From an uncultured Desulfovibrio sp. (GTDB taxonomy: Bacteria; Desulfobacterota; Desulfovibrionia; Desulfovibrionales; Desulfovibrionaceae), in contig CAJOMG010000009.1 in assembly GCA_905235595.1 (NCBI GenBank), positions 44,845 to 108,844 on the forward strand: a stretch of 64,000 bases of DNA, given 5' to 3'. The notes under the pieces were generated by a model. That model was given only the letters and a program-made list of their open reading frames with translations. It ran no database searches and was not told the origin of the DNA. Positions within the stretch are counted from its first letter, which is position 1, and every line of letters starts with the position of its first letter. The position numbers were made by a program, and so were the translations under genes. Positions 49,172 through 58,795 of the stretch are shown here, piece by piece.

Positions 49172-50542
49172 ATGTCTCAACCTCCTTTGTCTTTTCCCAA
49201 GAATCCACTTGGCTCGACCCGCAAAAGCAGCGTGACGGCTACCGATGATGTAACCTCTCAAGCTACTGCGCGTACCGGACTGAATGCGCAATCTCCCCTT
49301 CGATCCTCTACCTTGGCCAGCCAGTCTGCGCCTACGCTCGGCACGGGCATAACTCGCACAACCCCGCCGCCAAGTCAGCCCTACACGCGACCTCAAAGCA
49401 CACAAGGACAAACGGCTTTTGGTGCTGGCGCAACACGCTCATTGCGCCCCACCCCCACCGCCCCGGGTACGGGCATTGCGCGCACCTCTGGCGTTTCTGG
49501 CCAGTCTGCCACCGGGTCTCCCCTTGGTTCAGGAATAGCCCGTACACTCCAGGCCGGCTCAGCCACAACCACACCTTCCCGCCCTATAGCTCCATCTTTT
49601 TCATCACGCGCAACAAATCCAACAGCACCTTCCACACCGCGCATGCCTACGTTGCGGCCAACGAGCGCAACACCACCGTCTGGGGGAAGTGCCTTCAGGA
49701 AAGATATGCAGATCACCAATGAAGAATTTCTGCATCTGCGTGATTTTATTTACGAACAATGCGGTATTTTCATTGCCGAAAATCGCAAATATCTGGTTGA
49801 AAACCGTCTTTCCCATCGCATCAAGGAACTGCACCTCAAGAGCTTCAATGAATATTACAAATTTCTGCGCTACGACGCCAATCGCCAGAACGAATTGACG
49901 CACCTCTTTGAGGTAATCACCACCAATGAGACCAGCTTTTTCCGCAATCCGCCGCAACTGGAGGTATTCCAGAACATTGTGCTCCCGGATATTCTGGACA
50001 GGCAGCGCAAATCCGGCAATAAGCGCCTGCGCATATGGTCTGCCGGCTGCTCCACAGGAGAGGAACCTTACACCCTTGCCATCATTATCAGTGAAGTACT
50101 GAAGGGGGAGTTATCGGGTTGGGATGTATGCATTAATGCCTATGACCTTTCCGAGGCTGTGCTGGCCGCAGCAAGACGCGGCGTATACAATGCCTATTCA
50201 CTGCGTACCACCCCTAAGGATATTGTAGCCCGGTATTTCATTCAGGATGGAAATCAATTTACGGTGAAGCCAGAGTTGAAAAAGCTGATCCGTTTTGGCC
50301 CTATCAACCTCAATGACAAAGAACAATGCAGGCGGGTAGAGAAATCGCAGATTGTCTTCTGTCGCAACGTCATCATCTATTTTGATGATGCCATGAAACG
50401 TCGCGTCATTAATGCGTTTTACGACAATCTCGAACCCAATGGTGTGCTGCTCATCGGTCATTCGGAAACACTACACAATATCAGCCGCGCGTTTCAACTT
50501 GAGCACCACACTGGCACCATTGTTTACCGCAAGGCGAACTGA
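49172..50542 (+). CDS. cheR: Chemotaxis methyltransferase CheR with long N-terminal low-complexity region
   Basis: NEEFLHLRDFIYEQCGIFIAENRKYLVENRLSHRI...FFRNPPQLEVF...RIWSAGCSTGEEPYTLAIII; about 170-aa S/T/P/G-rich N-terminus. Confidence 0.96.
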   Translation: MSQPPLSFPKNPLGSTRKSSVTATDDVTSQATARTGLNAQSPLRSSTLASQSAPTLGTGITRTTPPPSQPYTRPQSTQGQTAFGAGATRSLRPTPTAPGTGIARTSGVSGQSATGSPLGSGIARTLQAGSATTTPSRPIAPSFSSRATNPTAPSTPRMPTLRPTSATPPSGGSAFRKDMQITNEEFLHLRDFIYEQCGIFIAENRKYLVENRLSHRIKELHLKSFNEYYKFLRYDANRQNELTHLFEVITTNETSFFRNPPQLEVFQNIVLPDILDRQRKSGNKRLRIWSAGCSTGEEPYTLAIIISEVLKGELSGWDVCINAYDLSEAVLAAARRGVYNAYSLRTTPKDIVARYFIQDGNQFTVKPELKKLIRFGPINLNDKEQCRRVEKSQIVFCRNVIIYFDDAMKRRVINAFYDNLEPNGVLLIGHSETLHNISRAFQLEHHTGTIVYRKAN

Positions 50543-50550
50543 CGCGTCAT

Positions 50551-51327
50551 ATGGGCGCGAAAATTCTGGCTGTTGCCAATCAGAAAGGCGGCGTTGGCAA
50601 GACCACCACTTCTATTACTCTTGGTGGGGCTCTGGCCAGAATGGGCAAAAAGGTTCTGCTGCTGGATTTGGATCCGCACGCCTGTGCCACTTTGCACGCA
50701 CGCATCTATCCGGAAAGCGTAACGTACAGTTTGTATGATCTTTTTTTGGCGGATGAAAAGACATGGCCCGAAGTTTGGTTTTCACTCATACGTTCCAAGG
50801 CTCTGGCGGGCGTTGATGTTGCGCCAGGGAATATTCGCCTTTCAGAACTTGAGGTTGACTTTCGTGAACGTCGCGCAAAGGGGAGTGTACTTGCCCGCAG
50901 CCTGACAGTTGTAAGAAAAGACTATGAATACATCATTCTGGACTGTCCGCCACATGTGGGAATATTGCTCGTCAATGCCCTTGTGGCTGCGGATCTTCTG
51001 ATCATCCCCATACAGACAGATTTTCTGGCATTGCATGGATTAAAATTGCTGTTTGACACATTACATACGCTCAACAAGGCATTGGGCAGACCCATTTGCT
51101 ATAAAGCCGTCCCCACGATGTACGACAAAAGAGCAAAAGCCTGTACGCGTGTGCTAGAATTAATGCAAAAAAAAATGGGAACCTCCATGTTTACCACGAT
51201 CATCGGCGTGGATACCCATTTTCGGGAAGCGAGTGCACTTGGCGGTACCATTTTTGATATTGCTCCCCACTCGCGTGGTGCACTGGCCTATACAGAACTG
51301 GCAGATGAAGTGGAACATTTATGGTAA
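50551..51327 (+). CDS. ParA/Soj-family ATPase
   Basis: KILAVANQKGGVGKTTTSITLGGALARMGKKVLLLDLDPHAC deviant Walker A; in che cluster. Confidence 0.95.
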   Translation: MGAKILAVANQKGGVGKTTTSITLGGALARMGKKVLLLDLDPHACATLHARIYPESVTYSLYDLFLADEKTWPEVWFSLIRSKALAGVDVAPGNIRLSELEVDFRERRAKGSVLARSLTVVRKDYEYIILDCPPHVGILLVNALVAADLLIIPIQTDFLALHGLKLLFDTLHTLNKALGRPICYKAVPTMYDKRAKACTRVLELMQKKMGTSMFTTIIGVDTHFREASALGGTIFDIAPHSRGALAYTELADEVEHLW

Positions 51328-51992
51328 AGACGCCAGAAGAATATTTTGCCGAGCAGAGTCTCGACATAATGCCGGTCACAAATGCTCCGCTGACAACGGC
51401 AGAACAGGCTTTTGTGCAAAAATACCTCGGTACAGATGCTCTGCAAAGCCTGCCCCAGCTGGAACCGGATGTACTGCCTGGCATCAATACTGCGGCAACA
51501 TCAGAAGCCAAGGATGTGCCCAGCTCACTGAATCTGCGCACCCGCCTTGCAGCCATGGATCAGCTGCAAATGGTTTCTTTTTACTTGCGCGGGCAAATTT
51601 TTTTACTACCGGTTTGCGTCATAGTGGAAGTGTTGCGCCATATGCCTGTAACTCGTCTGCCCATGGCCCCACGTTACATGGCGGGTGTCATCAATCTGCG
51701 TGGCAAGGTGACTCCGTTGCTCCATCTCGACGCATTACTTACTGCAGAGCAAAACCTCAAGTATACCGCCCAGAGCTGCATCATTATCTGCGGCACAAAC
51801 GATATGCAGATCGGACTCATTTTTGACAAGTTACACACCATGTATCTCGTGGAACAGAACAGAGTAAGCTGGAATGTAGAGGCATACCTCGGCTCAGGTG
51901 CTGAATTTTTATGCGGCATGGCAGACATTGATGCGCACCTGTACGCCATTATTGACCCGGAACTGATTGTAAACAAAATTCTGGAAGATTGA
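51321..51992 (+). CDS. cheW: CheW-like coupling protein with about 80-aa N-terminal extension
   Basis: VSFYLRGQIFLLPVCVIVEVLRHMPVTRLPMAPRYMAGVINLRGKVTPLLHLDALL CheW motif. Confidence 0.93.
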   Translation: MVKTPEEYFAEQSLDIMPVTNAPLTTAEQAFVQKYLGTDALQSLPQLEPDVLPGINTAATSEAKDVPSSLNLRTRLAAMDQLQMVSFYLRGQIFLLPVCVIVEVLRHMPVTRLPMAPRYMAGVINLRGKVTPLLHLDALLTAEQNLKYTAQSCIIICGTNDMQIGLIFDKLHTMYLVEQNRVSWNVEAYLGSGAEFLCGMADIDAHLYAIIDPELIVNKILED

Positions 51993-52104
51993 TGTTCCTT
52001 TTACGGTTAGGAAAAATTGCAATATTGCCATTATACGCAACTGTATCTAGAATATCCGATATTTTTTTCGGATGGCAGCCAACAACAGAGGGCAGGATCG
52101 AATT

Positions 52105-52473
52105 ATGAAAAAGCATATCCTGGTCGTTGACGACTCCAAGACAATTCGCAATCTTGTCGCCTTCGTACTCAAAGGCGAGGGATTCAAGGTGAGCACGGCA
52201 GAAGACGGCCTCGACGCCATTGAAAAGCTCTCAGCCATTGACCCTGTGGATCTGATCGTTTCAGACGTCAACATGCCGCGCATGGATGGCTTTACCTTTA
52301 TCAAGACACTCCGTGCACAAGATTCCTACAAGGATATTCCCATTATCGTTCTTTCTACTGAAGGTCAGGAAAAAGACATCCAGTACGGCATGAGCCTCGG
52401 AGCCAACCTGTACATGGTCAAGCCAGCGCAGCCTGAAAAAATGGTTCGTAATATAAAGATGCTTTTGGGCTAG
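52105..52473 (+). CDS. cheY: CheY-like response regulator
   Basis: KHILVVDDSKTIRNLVAFVLKGEGFKVSTAEDGLDAIEKL...DLIVSDVNMPRMDGF. Confidence 0.95.
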   Translation: MKKHILVVDDSKTIRNLVAFVLKGEGFKVSTAEDGLDAIEKLSAIDPVDLIVSDVNMPRMDGFTFIKTLRAQDSYKDIPIIVLSTEGQEKDIQYGMSLGANLYMVKPAQPEKMVRNIKMLLG

Positions 52474-52544
52474 CCGATAAGTAAGGCAGTAGTAACCGAG
52501 ATATTTCGGGGTGATACGCCTTCAGCCATGTAAAGGTATGGATT

Positions 52545-55500
52545 ATGAGCCAGGAATTCTTTGATCCGGAACTTTTTGCCGACTTTATTGCAGAAGCCAA
52601 AGAACATCTTGAGACCATTGAACCCAATCTGCTGGAACTGGAAAAGACACCGGATAATCTGGCATTATTGAATGATATTTTCCGACCGATGCATTCCCTC
52701 AAGGGGGCATCAGGTTTTCTGGGCCTCAATAGGATCAACCAGCTTGCGCACAAATCTGAAAACATTCTGGACGAATTGCGCAAGGGCACCATGGTTGTCA
52801 CGTCAGAGATTATGGACGTAATCTTGGCATCCACTGACGCCCTGCGCCAGATGATTGACAATCTTGAGGCCACTAACGCTGAAGGCGACGTAAAGACCGA
52901 GCATATCATGGCGCAGATTGACGCCATAATGGCTGGAGAAACAACTGCCGCTGCGAATACACCTCCGGAAGAACCAGCGACTGAAGCAGCGCCTGAGGCC
53001 CAATCCACAATGACAGTTGAAGAACCTTCCGAAGCTGCATCTGCCCAAGATGAACCCGAGCACGTTGCCCCTGCAGAAGAAGTTCCCCAGGCAAACGCTG
53101 CACCGACTACAGAAGCCACCCAGTCCACACCTTCCTCAAGCCCTGTAACAGGGTCTGGGAGCGGAATGACTGGCAAGGAATGGGTACGCACATTGCCTGC
53201 CCTCCCTGCTTATACCCTGACTGCCTTTGGTGAGGACCATCTCAAGGACTTTGTGGACGAATCAAACGAACTCATTGAAAATCTCACCAACGGTCTTCTG
53301 GATCTTGAAGAGAATCCAGTGGGGCAGGATGAGCTTGTCAATGACCTCTTTCGTTTCTTCCATAACATGAAGGGCAACAGCGGTATTATTGGCTATAATG
53401 AGCTCAATGCCCTGACCCATGAAGCGGAAACCCTGCTGAACAATGTACGTCAGGGCAAGCTTACCCCATCGCACGAACTTATTGATTTACTGCTGCTTGT
53501 TGTTGATGTGATGGAAGCCTTGGTACAAAACATCAATGTTACCAGTGGCCAGGCGACTCCCTTCGAGACGGGAAGTGTCATCAAGCAGCTCAAGGCTGCA
53601 CTGGCAGGTGGACCCATCTCTCTGCCTCATGAATTACTTTCAACCAATCATGGGCAGGCGGAGGAAGCTCCTGTTGCAGAGACGGCAGATACACCACCAG
53701 AAGATACTGTCGATGTAGTCACCCCCACAATCATACCCGTGGGAGCCGAAAATGATGACACAGAGGCATTTCGCGTCACAGTACGTCAGCAATTTGAAAT
53801 TATCCATGCTGGGCTGGAAACACTCAAGAAGGACAGTTCTCATAAGGATTCCATAGACGCCATCCACCGTTGCCTTATTGCTGTAAAGAATTCCTGTGGT
53901 TTTATGGGCTTTGATGAAATCAAGGTCTATGCAGAGCGTACGGCAGGCATTGTGGACCAGGGACGGAACAGCGGTATTGATTTTGGCCTGATGATTGACC
54001 TTCTGGAACAAGAGGTTGCTATCATCAAGGATATGGTGGACAAGGTCCTTTCTACTGATAGTACGCCCAAGCCTTCAGCACCAGCAGCTTCGACTGCACC
54101 AACGGATACCTCCAAGCAGGCACCAGCTGCAGCTGCAACGCCACCTACAGATCCTTCCTCTGCTGTTTCTGCAACGGCACCACAGCCGCCAGCTTCTGAG
54201 GCGACATCTGCAAAGGTTGCGTCAACGTCGGAGCCTAAACCCGCTGCTCCAGCTGCTGCAAAGCCCGCTACACCTGCACCAAAGCCTGCTGCACCGGCTG
54301 CTGCATCAAAGCCAGCAACTTCGGTACAAAAGCCTGCTGCACCTGTAGCAAAGCCTGCCGCACCGGCTGCTGCATCAAAGCCAGCCGGACAGCCTGAAGC
54401 CCATAAGAGTTCTTCTACTATTCGTGTTGATCATGAACGTCTTGATCATCTGATGAACCTTATCGGTGAATTGATCATCAACCGTAACCGTTACACCCTG
54501 ATCGCACGTTCACTGGAAGATACCAGCCGTGATGTAGATGTCTCCCGCGTGGCACAGGACCTTTCAGAAACCACATATGCCATGGCTCGTATTTCTGACG
54601 ACTTGCAGGACACCATCATGAAGGTACGTATGGTGCCGGTATCGTCGGTTTTTTCCCGCTTTCCACGCTTGGTGCGCGATCTCTCGCGCAAGAGCGGCAA
54701 GGAAGTTGAACTGATTATGGAAGGTGAAGAAACGGAGCTGGATAAGAGCGTGGTTGAAGTTATCGGCGACCCTCTGGTACATCTTATCCGTAACTCTGTC
54801 GATCACGGTATTGAATCAGAAGAAGAACGCAAGGCCGCAGGCAAGCCCCCCAAGGGCACGGTTACGCTTCGAGCCTTCCACAAGGGCAATTCTGTCGCCA
54901 TAGAAATTGAAGACGATGGCAAGGGCATTGACCCTGCAAAGATGCGCGAGGTTGCCATACGCAAGGGCATCATCACACAGGAAGAAGCGGCTCAACTGGA
55001 TGACCGCGAATCTCTGGAACTCATTTTTGCCCCCGGTTTCTCTTCGGCTGAGAAGATTACAGACATCTCCGGCCGTGGTGTGGGCATGGACGTGGTGCGT
55101 ACTAATATCAAGAACCTCAAGGGAAGTGTGAGCACCTACTCCGAAGTTGGCAAGGGCACGCGTTTCACCTTGAGCCTCCCCCTGACTCTGGCCATCATTG
55201 ATGCCCTCATGGTCAATGTTTCCGGCCAAATGTATGCCATACCACTTGATGCCGTATCTGAAACAACCAAGATCGAATCAGAACGACTTACAGACGTCAA
55301 GGGGCGCAAGGCTGTCACGCTGCGAGGAGAAGTGCTGGGCATTGTGGAACTTTCTGAAATGCTTGACCTTCCCCATTCGGACACCATGCCAGAGGTGCTC
55401 TCCATGGTGGTCATTCATGATAACGAACGCCGCCTTGGTCTTGTAGTGGATCGTCTGCTGGAACGCCAAGAGATCGTTATCAAACCTCTCGGCTCCTATC

Positions 55501-55700
55501 TTGGGGATCTCAAGGGTATCTCGGGAGCAACCATCCTTGGCGACGGTTCGGTGATTCTCATCCTTGACCCGCACGAAATCTATCTGATGGCGACATCCAA
55601 GGCATCAACCATAAGCCAGACGTCAGATCAGACGAAGCCGGCGGCAAAGCAGTCGCCCCCAAGTGCTTCTGCGCCAGAACAGGCAAAGCCGGCGGCATAA
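52545..55700 (+). CDS. cheA: Chemotaxis histidine kinase CheA with multiple Hpt-like domains and K-P-A-rich linker
   Basis: Hpt1 MHSLKGASGFLGL, Hpt2 FHNMKGNSGIIGY, Hpt-like 3 without His; kinase core IRVDHERLDHLMNLIGELIINRNR, HLIRNSVDHGIE, GRGVGMDVVRTNI. Confidence 0.97.
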   Translation: MSQEFFDPELFADFIAEAKEHLETIEPNLLELEKTPDNLALLNDIFRPMHSLKGASGFLGLNRINQLAHKSENILDELRKGTMVVTSEIMDVILASTDALRQMIDNLEATNAEGDVKTEHIMAQIDAIMAGETTAAANTPPEEPATEAAPEAQSTMTVEEPSEAASAQDEPEHVAPAEEVPQANAAPTTEATQSTPSSSPVTGSGSGMTGKEWVRTLPALPAYTLTAFGEDHLKDFVDESNELIENLTNGLLDLEENPVGQDELVNDLFRFFHNMKGNSGIIGYNELNALTHEAETLLNNVRQGKLTPSHELIDLLLLVVDVMEALVQNINVTSGQATPFETGSVIKQLKAALAGGPISLPHELLSTNHGQAEEAPVAETADTPPEDTVDVVTPTIIPVGAENDDTEAFRVTVRQQFEIIHAGLETLKKDSSHKDSIDAIHRCLIAVKNSCGFMGFDEIKVYAERTAGIVDQGRNSGIDFGLMIDLLEQEVAIIKDMVDKVLSTDSTPKPSAPAASTAPTDTSKQAPAAAATPPTDPSSAVSATAPQPPASEATSAKVASTSEPKPAAPAAAKPATPAPKPAAPAAASKPATSVQKPAAPVAKPAAPAAASKPAGQPEAHKSSSTIRVDHERLDHLMNLIGELIINRNRYTLIARSLEDTSRDVDVSRVAQDLSETTYAMARISDDLQDTIMKVRMVPVSSVFSRFPRLVRDLSRKSGKEVELIMEGEETELDKSVVEVIGDPLVHLIRNSVDHGIESEEERKAAGKPPKGTVTLRAFHKGNSVAIEIEDDGKGIDPAKMREVAIRKGIITQEEAAQLDDRESLELIFAPGFSSAEKITDISGRGVGMDVVRTNIKNLKGSVSTYSEVGKGTRFTLSLPLTLAIIDALMVNVSGQMYAIPLDAVSETTKIESERLTDVKGRKAVTLRGEVLGIVELSEMLDLPHSDTMPEVLSMVVIHDNERRLGLVVDRLLERQEIVIKPLGSYLGDLKGISGATILGDGSVILILDPHEIYLMATSKASTISQTSDQTKPAAKQSPPSASAPEQAKPAA

Positions 55701-55860
55701 GAGGGAAAGAATACATCTCCTGATACTGATGGAGAAACTCTTGCATTTTTCTTCTATATAGACTATGGAATTCCTTCGCGGTTATGCTCGCTTGTAAGTA
55801 GAGCGCGGGCTTGTTTTCTTGCCGCATGAAGAACTGGGTACAGGAATTACGGAGGAATGC

Positions 55861-56067
55861 ATGAGCAAGCAATGCGCTTTTTGCGGTAAGAGGCCCCAGG
55901 TTGGCAATTATGTCAGCCATTCAAACATCAAAACCAAACGCCGTTTCAGCCCCAACTTGCAGCGTGTACGTCACCAGTTTGATGACGGGACTGTTTCTAC
56001 CATTACTGTATGCACCCGCTGTCTTCGCTCTGGTGTTGTAAAAAAACCTGTGAAAAACGCAAAGTAA
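55861..56067 (+). CDS. rpmB: 50S ribosomal protein L28
   Basis: [37 protein letters not shown]. Confidence 0.97.
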   Translation: MSKQCAFCGKRPQVGNYVSHSNIKTKRRFSPNLQRVRHQFDDGTVSTITVCTRCLRSGVVKKPVKNAK

Positions 56068-56092
56068 ACTATTTTCTCTGCGCATGCTATTG

Positions 56093-56122
56093 TCCCCGGC
56101 AAATTACTGTCGGGGATTTTTT
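56093..56122 (+). terminator. Intrinsic terminator after rpmB
   Basis: TCCCCGGCA-N6-TGTCGGGGA followed by TTTTTT. Confidence 0.8.
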
Positions 56123-56325
56123 GTATTATACCGACACCAGGAAATACTGACTTCCACCTGAACAGTTTTCTGCACTGCTGCTGTCAATACAGCGGCAATC
56201 CGCGCGTTACCATAAGAATATTTTATGGGAACAGCCCATGTGCGAGCGCTGTTCGCAACTGCAAACCTACTAGAAATATTTTAGAAAACGGTATAGATAT
56301 AAGTAAAACTCGTGGGAGATGCCCA

Positions 56326-58044
56326 ATGATCAAATGGCAGGAGGTATTCAGCAAAGACGGTTTGCCCTGGTGCAATGCCGCCCAGCTTGCCGCTCCCATT
56401 GCCATTAGAGATCTCGCCAACCTTAAGCAACTGCTCGACGCGGTGCATATCCGCTTCTGTCTTGTCAAACCATATCAGGAAAGCAAACACTATCCGCTTG
56501 TTGAAGGTCGTGAGCTTCTGCCATCCTTTGACAACGACATGTTTGAATACAAAAATCTGCCCGGTTTTGCGCTTGTGGCTTTTGCTCGTCAGCTGGACTA
56601 TTTTGCAGAAATATTCCAGTTTGACAAACTCCATCCTGTACTTATCGACGGCGATGGAGCCTGTTGTCCATTAGAAAACCAGGTATTGGAGCAAAACCTG
56701 CAAACTATGGCTGCGCGTCTGCCGCGTATCCATCAAGATATCTTCCGGCAACAATTCCGTTCTGTCGACACTGTTGAAATGGAGAATTATCCAGCTCTCA
56801 TGCCTTACCTTCTCAACATGGACAGGGCACATGTACTGGCCTGGGGGCCTGACAACAACTTTCATCTTGCAGGTATCTTTGCCTCATTCCCTTCAGATAT
56901 TGACAGCGAACTCAAAAGGTTCGGCATACGCATCGGCAAATTTGTCAGTGGCGACAACGAGATGTATGAACGCAACCGCATGTTTGTGTATCAATACCTC
57001 ATGGAATTATACGGTTTCCCCATTGTTTCAGAACGTCGTACCTCCAGTGCGCTTTTCGCACGTAAGCTACACAAGATGGGAGAAAGATTTTTACTGCGCG
57101 TACTAGGGCAGACGGATCGCACTATCACAACCTATCTCTCTACCGGCGAAAACACACGCTATCCGACCTTGGAAAAAATTGCCCTGGTAGCTGTGGATGC
57201 AGATCAGGAAGAAGCTCTTAACATTATCGGCAACAATGATTTTTTTCTGGACAGAGCACATCGGGTAATCATACTGCGCATTCGCTATCGCCAACACGGC
57301 TTCAACACAGGTAATGTACGCCAAGACCGCGCACTCTCCGTACTTTCGCAGGAAGTCCTGCATCCGCTTACTGGCGAGCCCCTTAAAGGACTGAATATTA
57401 TCAAGGACACCACGAACATGTTTCTGCGCCTCAACGATATTGTGCGCGGCGAATACACGGGGCATATCACCTATAAACGCACTGAGGTGGTGGAAAATAC
57501 AGACACCCATGAAAAAAGACTTAAATTTCTCTTTAGCTGGCTGACAAAACACCAGCGTCGCATGATCAGCTACAGCGATGATTTTTTCTCCAATGTAAGC
57601 AAAGTACTTTCAAGTTATCTGTATGCGCCTGAAAATGACGATGTATTTGAATCTTTGCACGACCTGCATCAAGAGGTTTGCACACGGTTCAGCTATATTC
57701 AGCAAGCCAGACGCGTACGCATTCTAGAAGATTTGTGCCAACGCACCTTCAAGGGGCAGCGAATAACATACATCACCATGTTACGCGAAGCCGTACAGCT
57801 GCTCAACGAATTGAAATTCGAGATTGTAAGCTTCTTTCCCGCTCTTGTGGATGCAGTTATTAACGGCGTTGAAAAGATACTGCGCGACCGTTACCTGCAA
57901 CGCCACTACATAGAGCAGCCAGAAGATTCCCTAACGACAGCTGGGCAGGAAATCCGCAAAAACTATGGGCGGCTTGTAGCATTGCAGGATGGTTTTAAAG
58001 CTGTACGCAAAATACGCTCAACAAAGGACACCATGCCGGTATGA
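56326..58044 (+). CDS. Conserved-looking protein of unknown function (572 aa)
   Basis: Long ORF with good start context; ATGA overlap with rsmE; no motif recognised by eye. Confidence 0.75.
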   Translation: MIKWQEVFSKDGLPWCNAAQLAAPIAIRDLANLKQLLDAVHIRFCLVKPYQESKHYPLVEGRELLPSFDNDMFEYKNLPGFALVAFARQLDYFAEIFQFDKLHPVLIDGDGACCPLENQVLEQNLQTMAARLPRIHQDIFRQQFRSVDTVEMENYPALMPYLLNMDRAHVLAWGPDNNFHLAGIFASFPSDIDSELKRFGIRIGKFVSGDNEMYERNRMFVYQYLMELYGFPIVSERRTSSALFARKLHKMGERFLLRVLGQTDRTITTYLSTGENTRYPTLEKIALVAVDADQEEALNIIGNNDFFLDRAHRVIILRIRYRQHGFNTGNVRQDRALSVLSQEVLHPLTGEPLKGLNIIKDTTNMFLRLNDIVRGEYTGHITYKRTEVVENTDTHEKRLKFLFSWLTKHQRRMISYSDDFFSNVSKVLSSYLYAPENDDVFESLHDLHQEVCTRFSYIQQARRVRILEDLCQRTFKGQRITYITMLREAVQLLNELKFEIVSFFPALVDAVINGVEKILRDRYLQRHYIEQPEDSLTTAGQEIRKNYGRLVALQDGFKAVRKIRSTKDTMPV

Positions 58045-58793
58045 CTGTTCCCTTCTTCTATATATCCCCAGAGCATTGGGGTAATGCAGTGATCCTTGAC
58101 GGACAGGAGGCAAGGCATCTTACCCAGGTGTTACGTATTACGGAAGGCAAGCAGGTGGCCTTGCTTGACGGCATGGGGCGTACCGGCTTGTTTACAGTTC
58201 ATGCTGTCAACAAAAAAACTGTTCAGCTTTCTCGTAATTCAGAAAAGCTAACACCTGCACCAAAAGCCCGCGCTATCATGGCACTTGCATACAGCAAGGC
58301 CGTACGGCGTGGATTCTTTATGGAGAAGGCCGTTGAGCTGGGAGCGCACGCCGTATGGCTCTGGCAAGGTGATCACAGTCAGGGCAAACTTTCACCCGCT
58401 GCTGGGGAAGCATGCCGGGGGCAACTGATTGCAGGGGCGAAACAATGCGGCAATCCCTGGCTGCCTGAAGTACGTGTGCTCTCAAACGGGGTGGATGAAC
58501 TGACAGCCATGGCCCAGGAGGCTGACCACCGTATTCTCCCCTGGGAACTTCAGGATGGCGTACATATGCTCACATCTGAGCTGATAGGCCAGGAGGGAGT
58601 GACCGTGTATGTCATCGGCCCTGAAGGTGGATTCTCCAAACGCGAACTCTCGGCTCTGAGCAATGCGGGATTTATAGCCGTCAGCTTAGGTGCACGCATA
58701 CTGCGTTGCGAAACGGCGGCGACACTCTGCTTGGGGCTGCACTGGTGGGCTTCGCAACAGTTTGGCAAAGTTGACGCCACTGGAGAGGAATAG
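58041..58793 (+). CDS. rsmE: 16S rRNA (uracil1498-N3)-methyltransferase
   Basis: HLTQVLRITEGKQVALLDG...KAVRRGFFMEKAVELGAHAVWLW...VYVIGPEGGFSKRELSAL...VSLGARILRCETAA RsmE motifs. Confidence 0.95.
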   Translation: MTVPFFYISPEHWGNAVILDGQEARHLTQVLRITEGKQVALLDGMGRTGLFTVHAVNKKTVQLSRNSEKLTPAPKARAIMALAYSKAVRRGFFMEKAVELGAHAVWLWQGDHSQGKLSPAAGEACRGQLIAGAKQCGNPWLPEVRVLSNGVDELTAMAQEADHRILPWELQDGVHMLTSELIGQEGVTVYVIGPEGGFSKRELSALSNAGFIAVSLGARILRCETAATLCLGLHWWASQQFGKVDATGEE

Positions 58794-58795
58794 TC

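Noticed and set aside
54230-54400. Short repeats considered as a CRISPR-like or minisatellite array
   Set aside because: In-frame codon repeats of the CheA K-P-A linker; no spacer structure.
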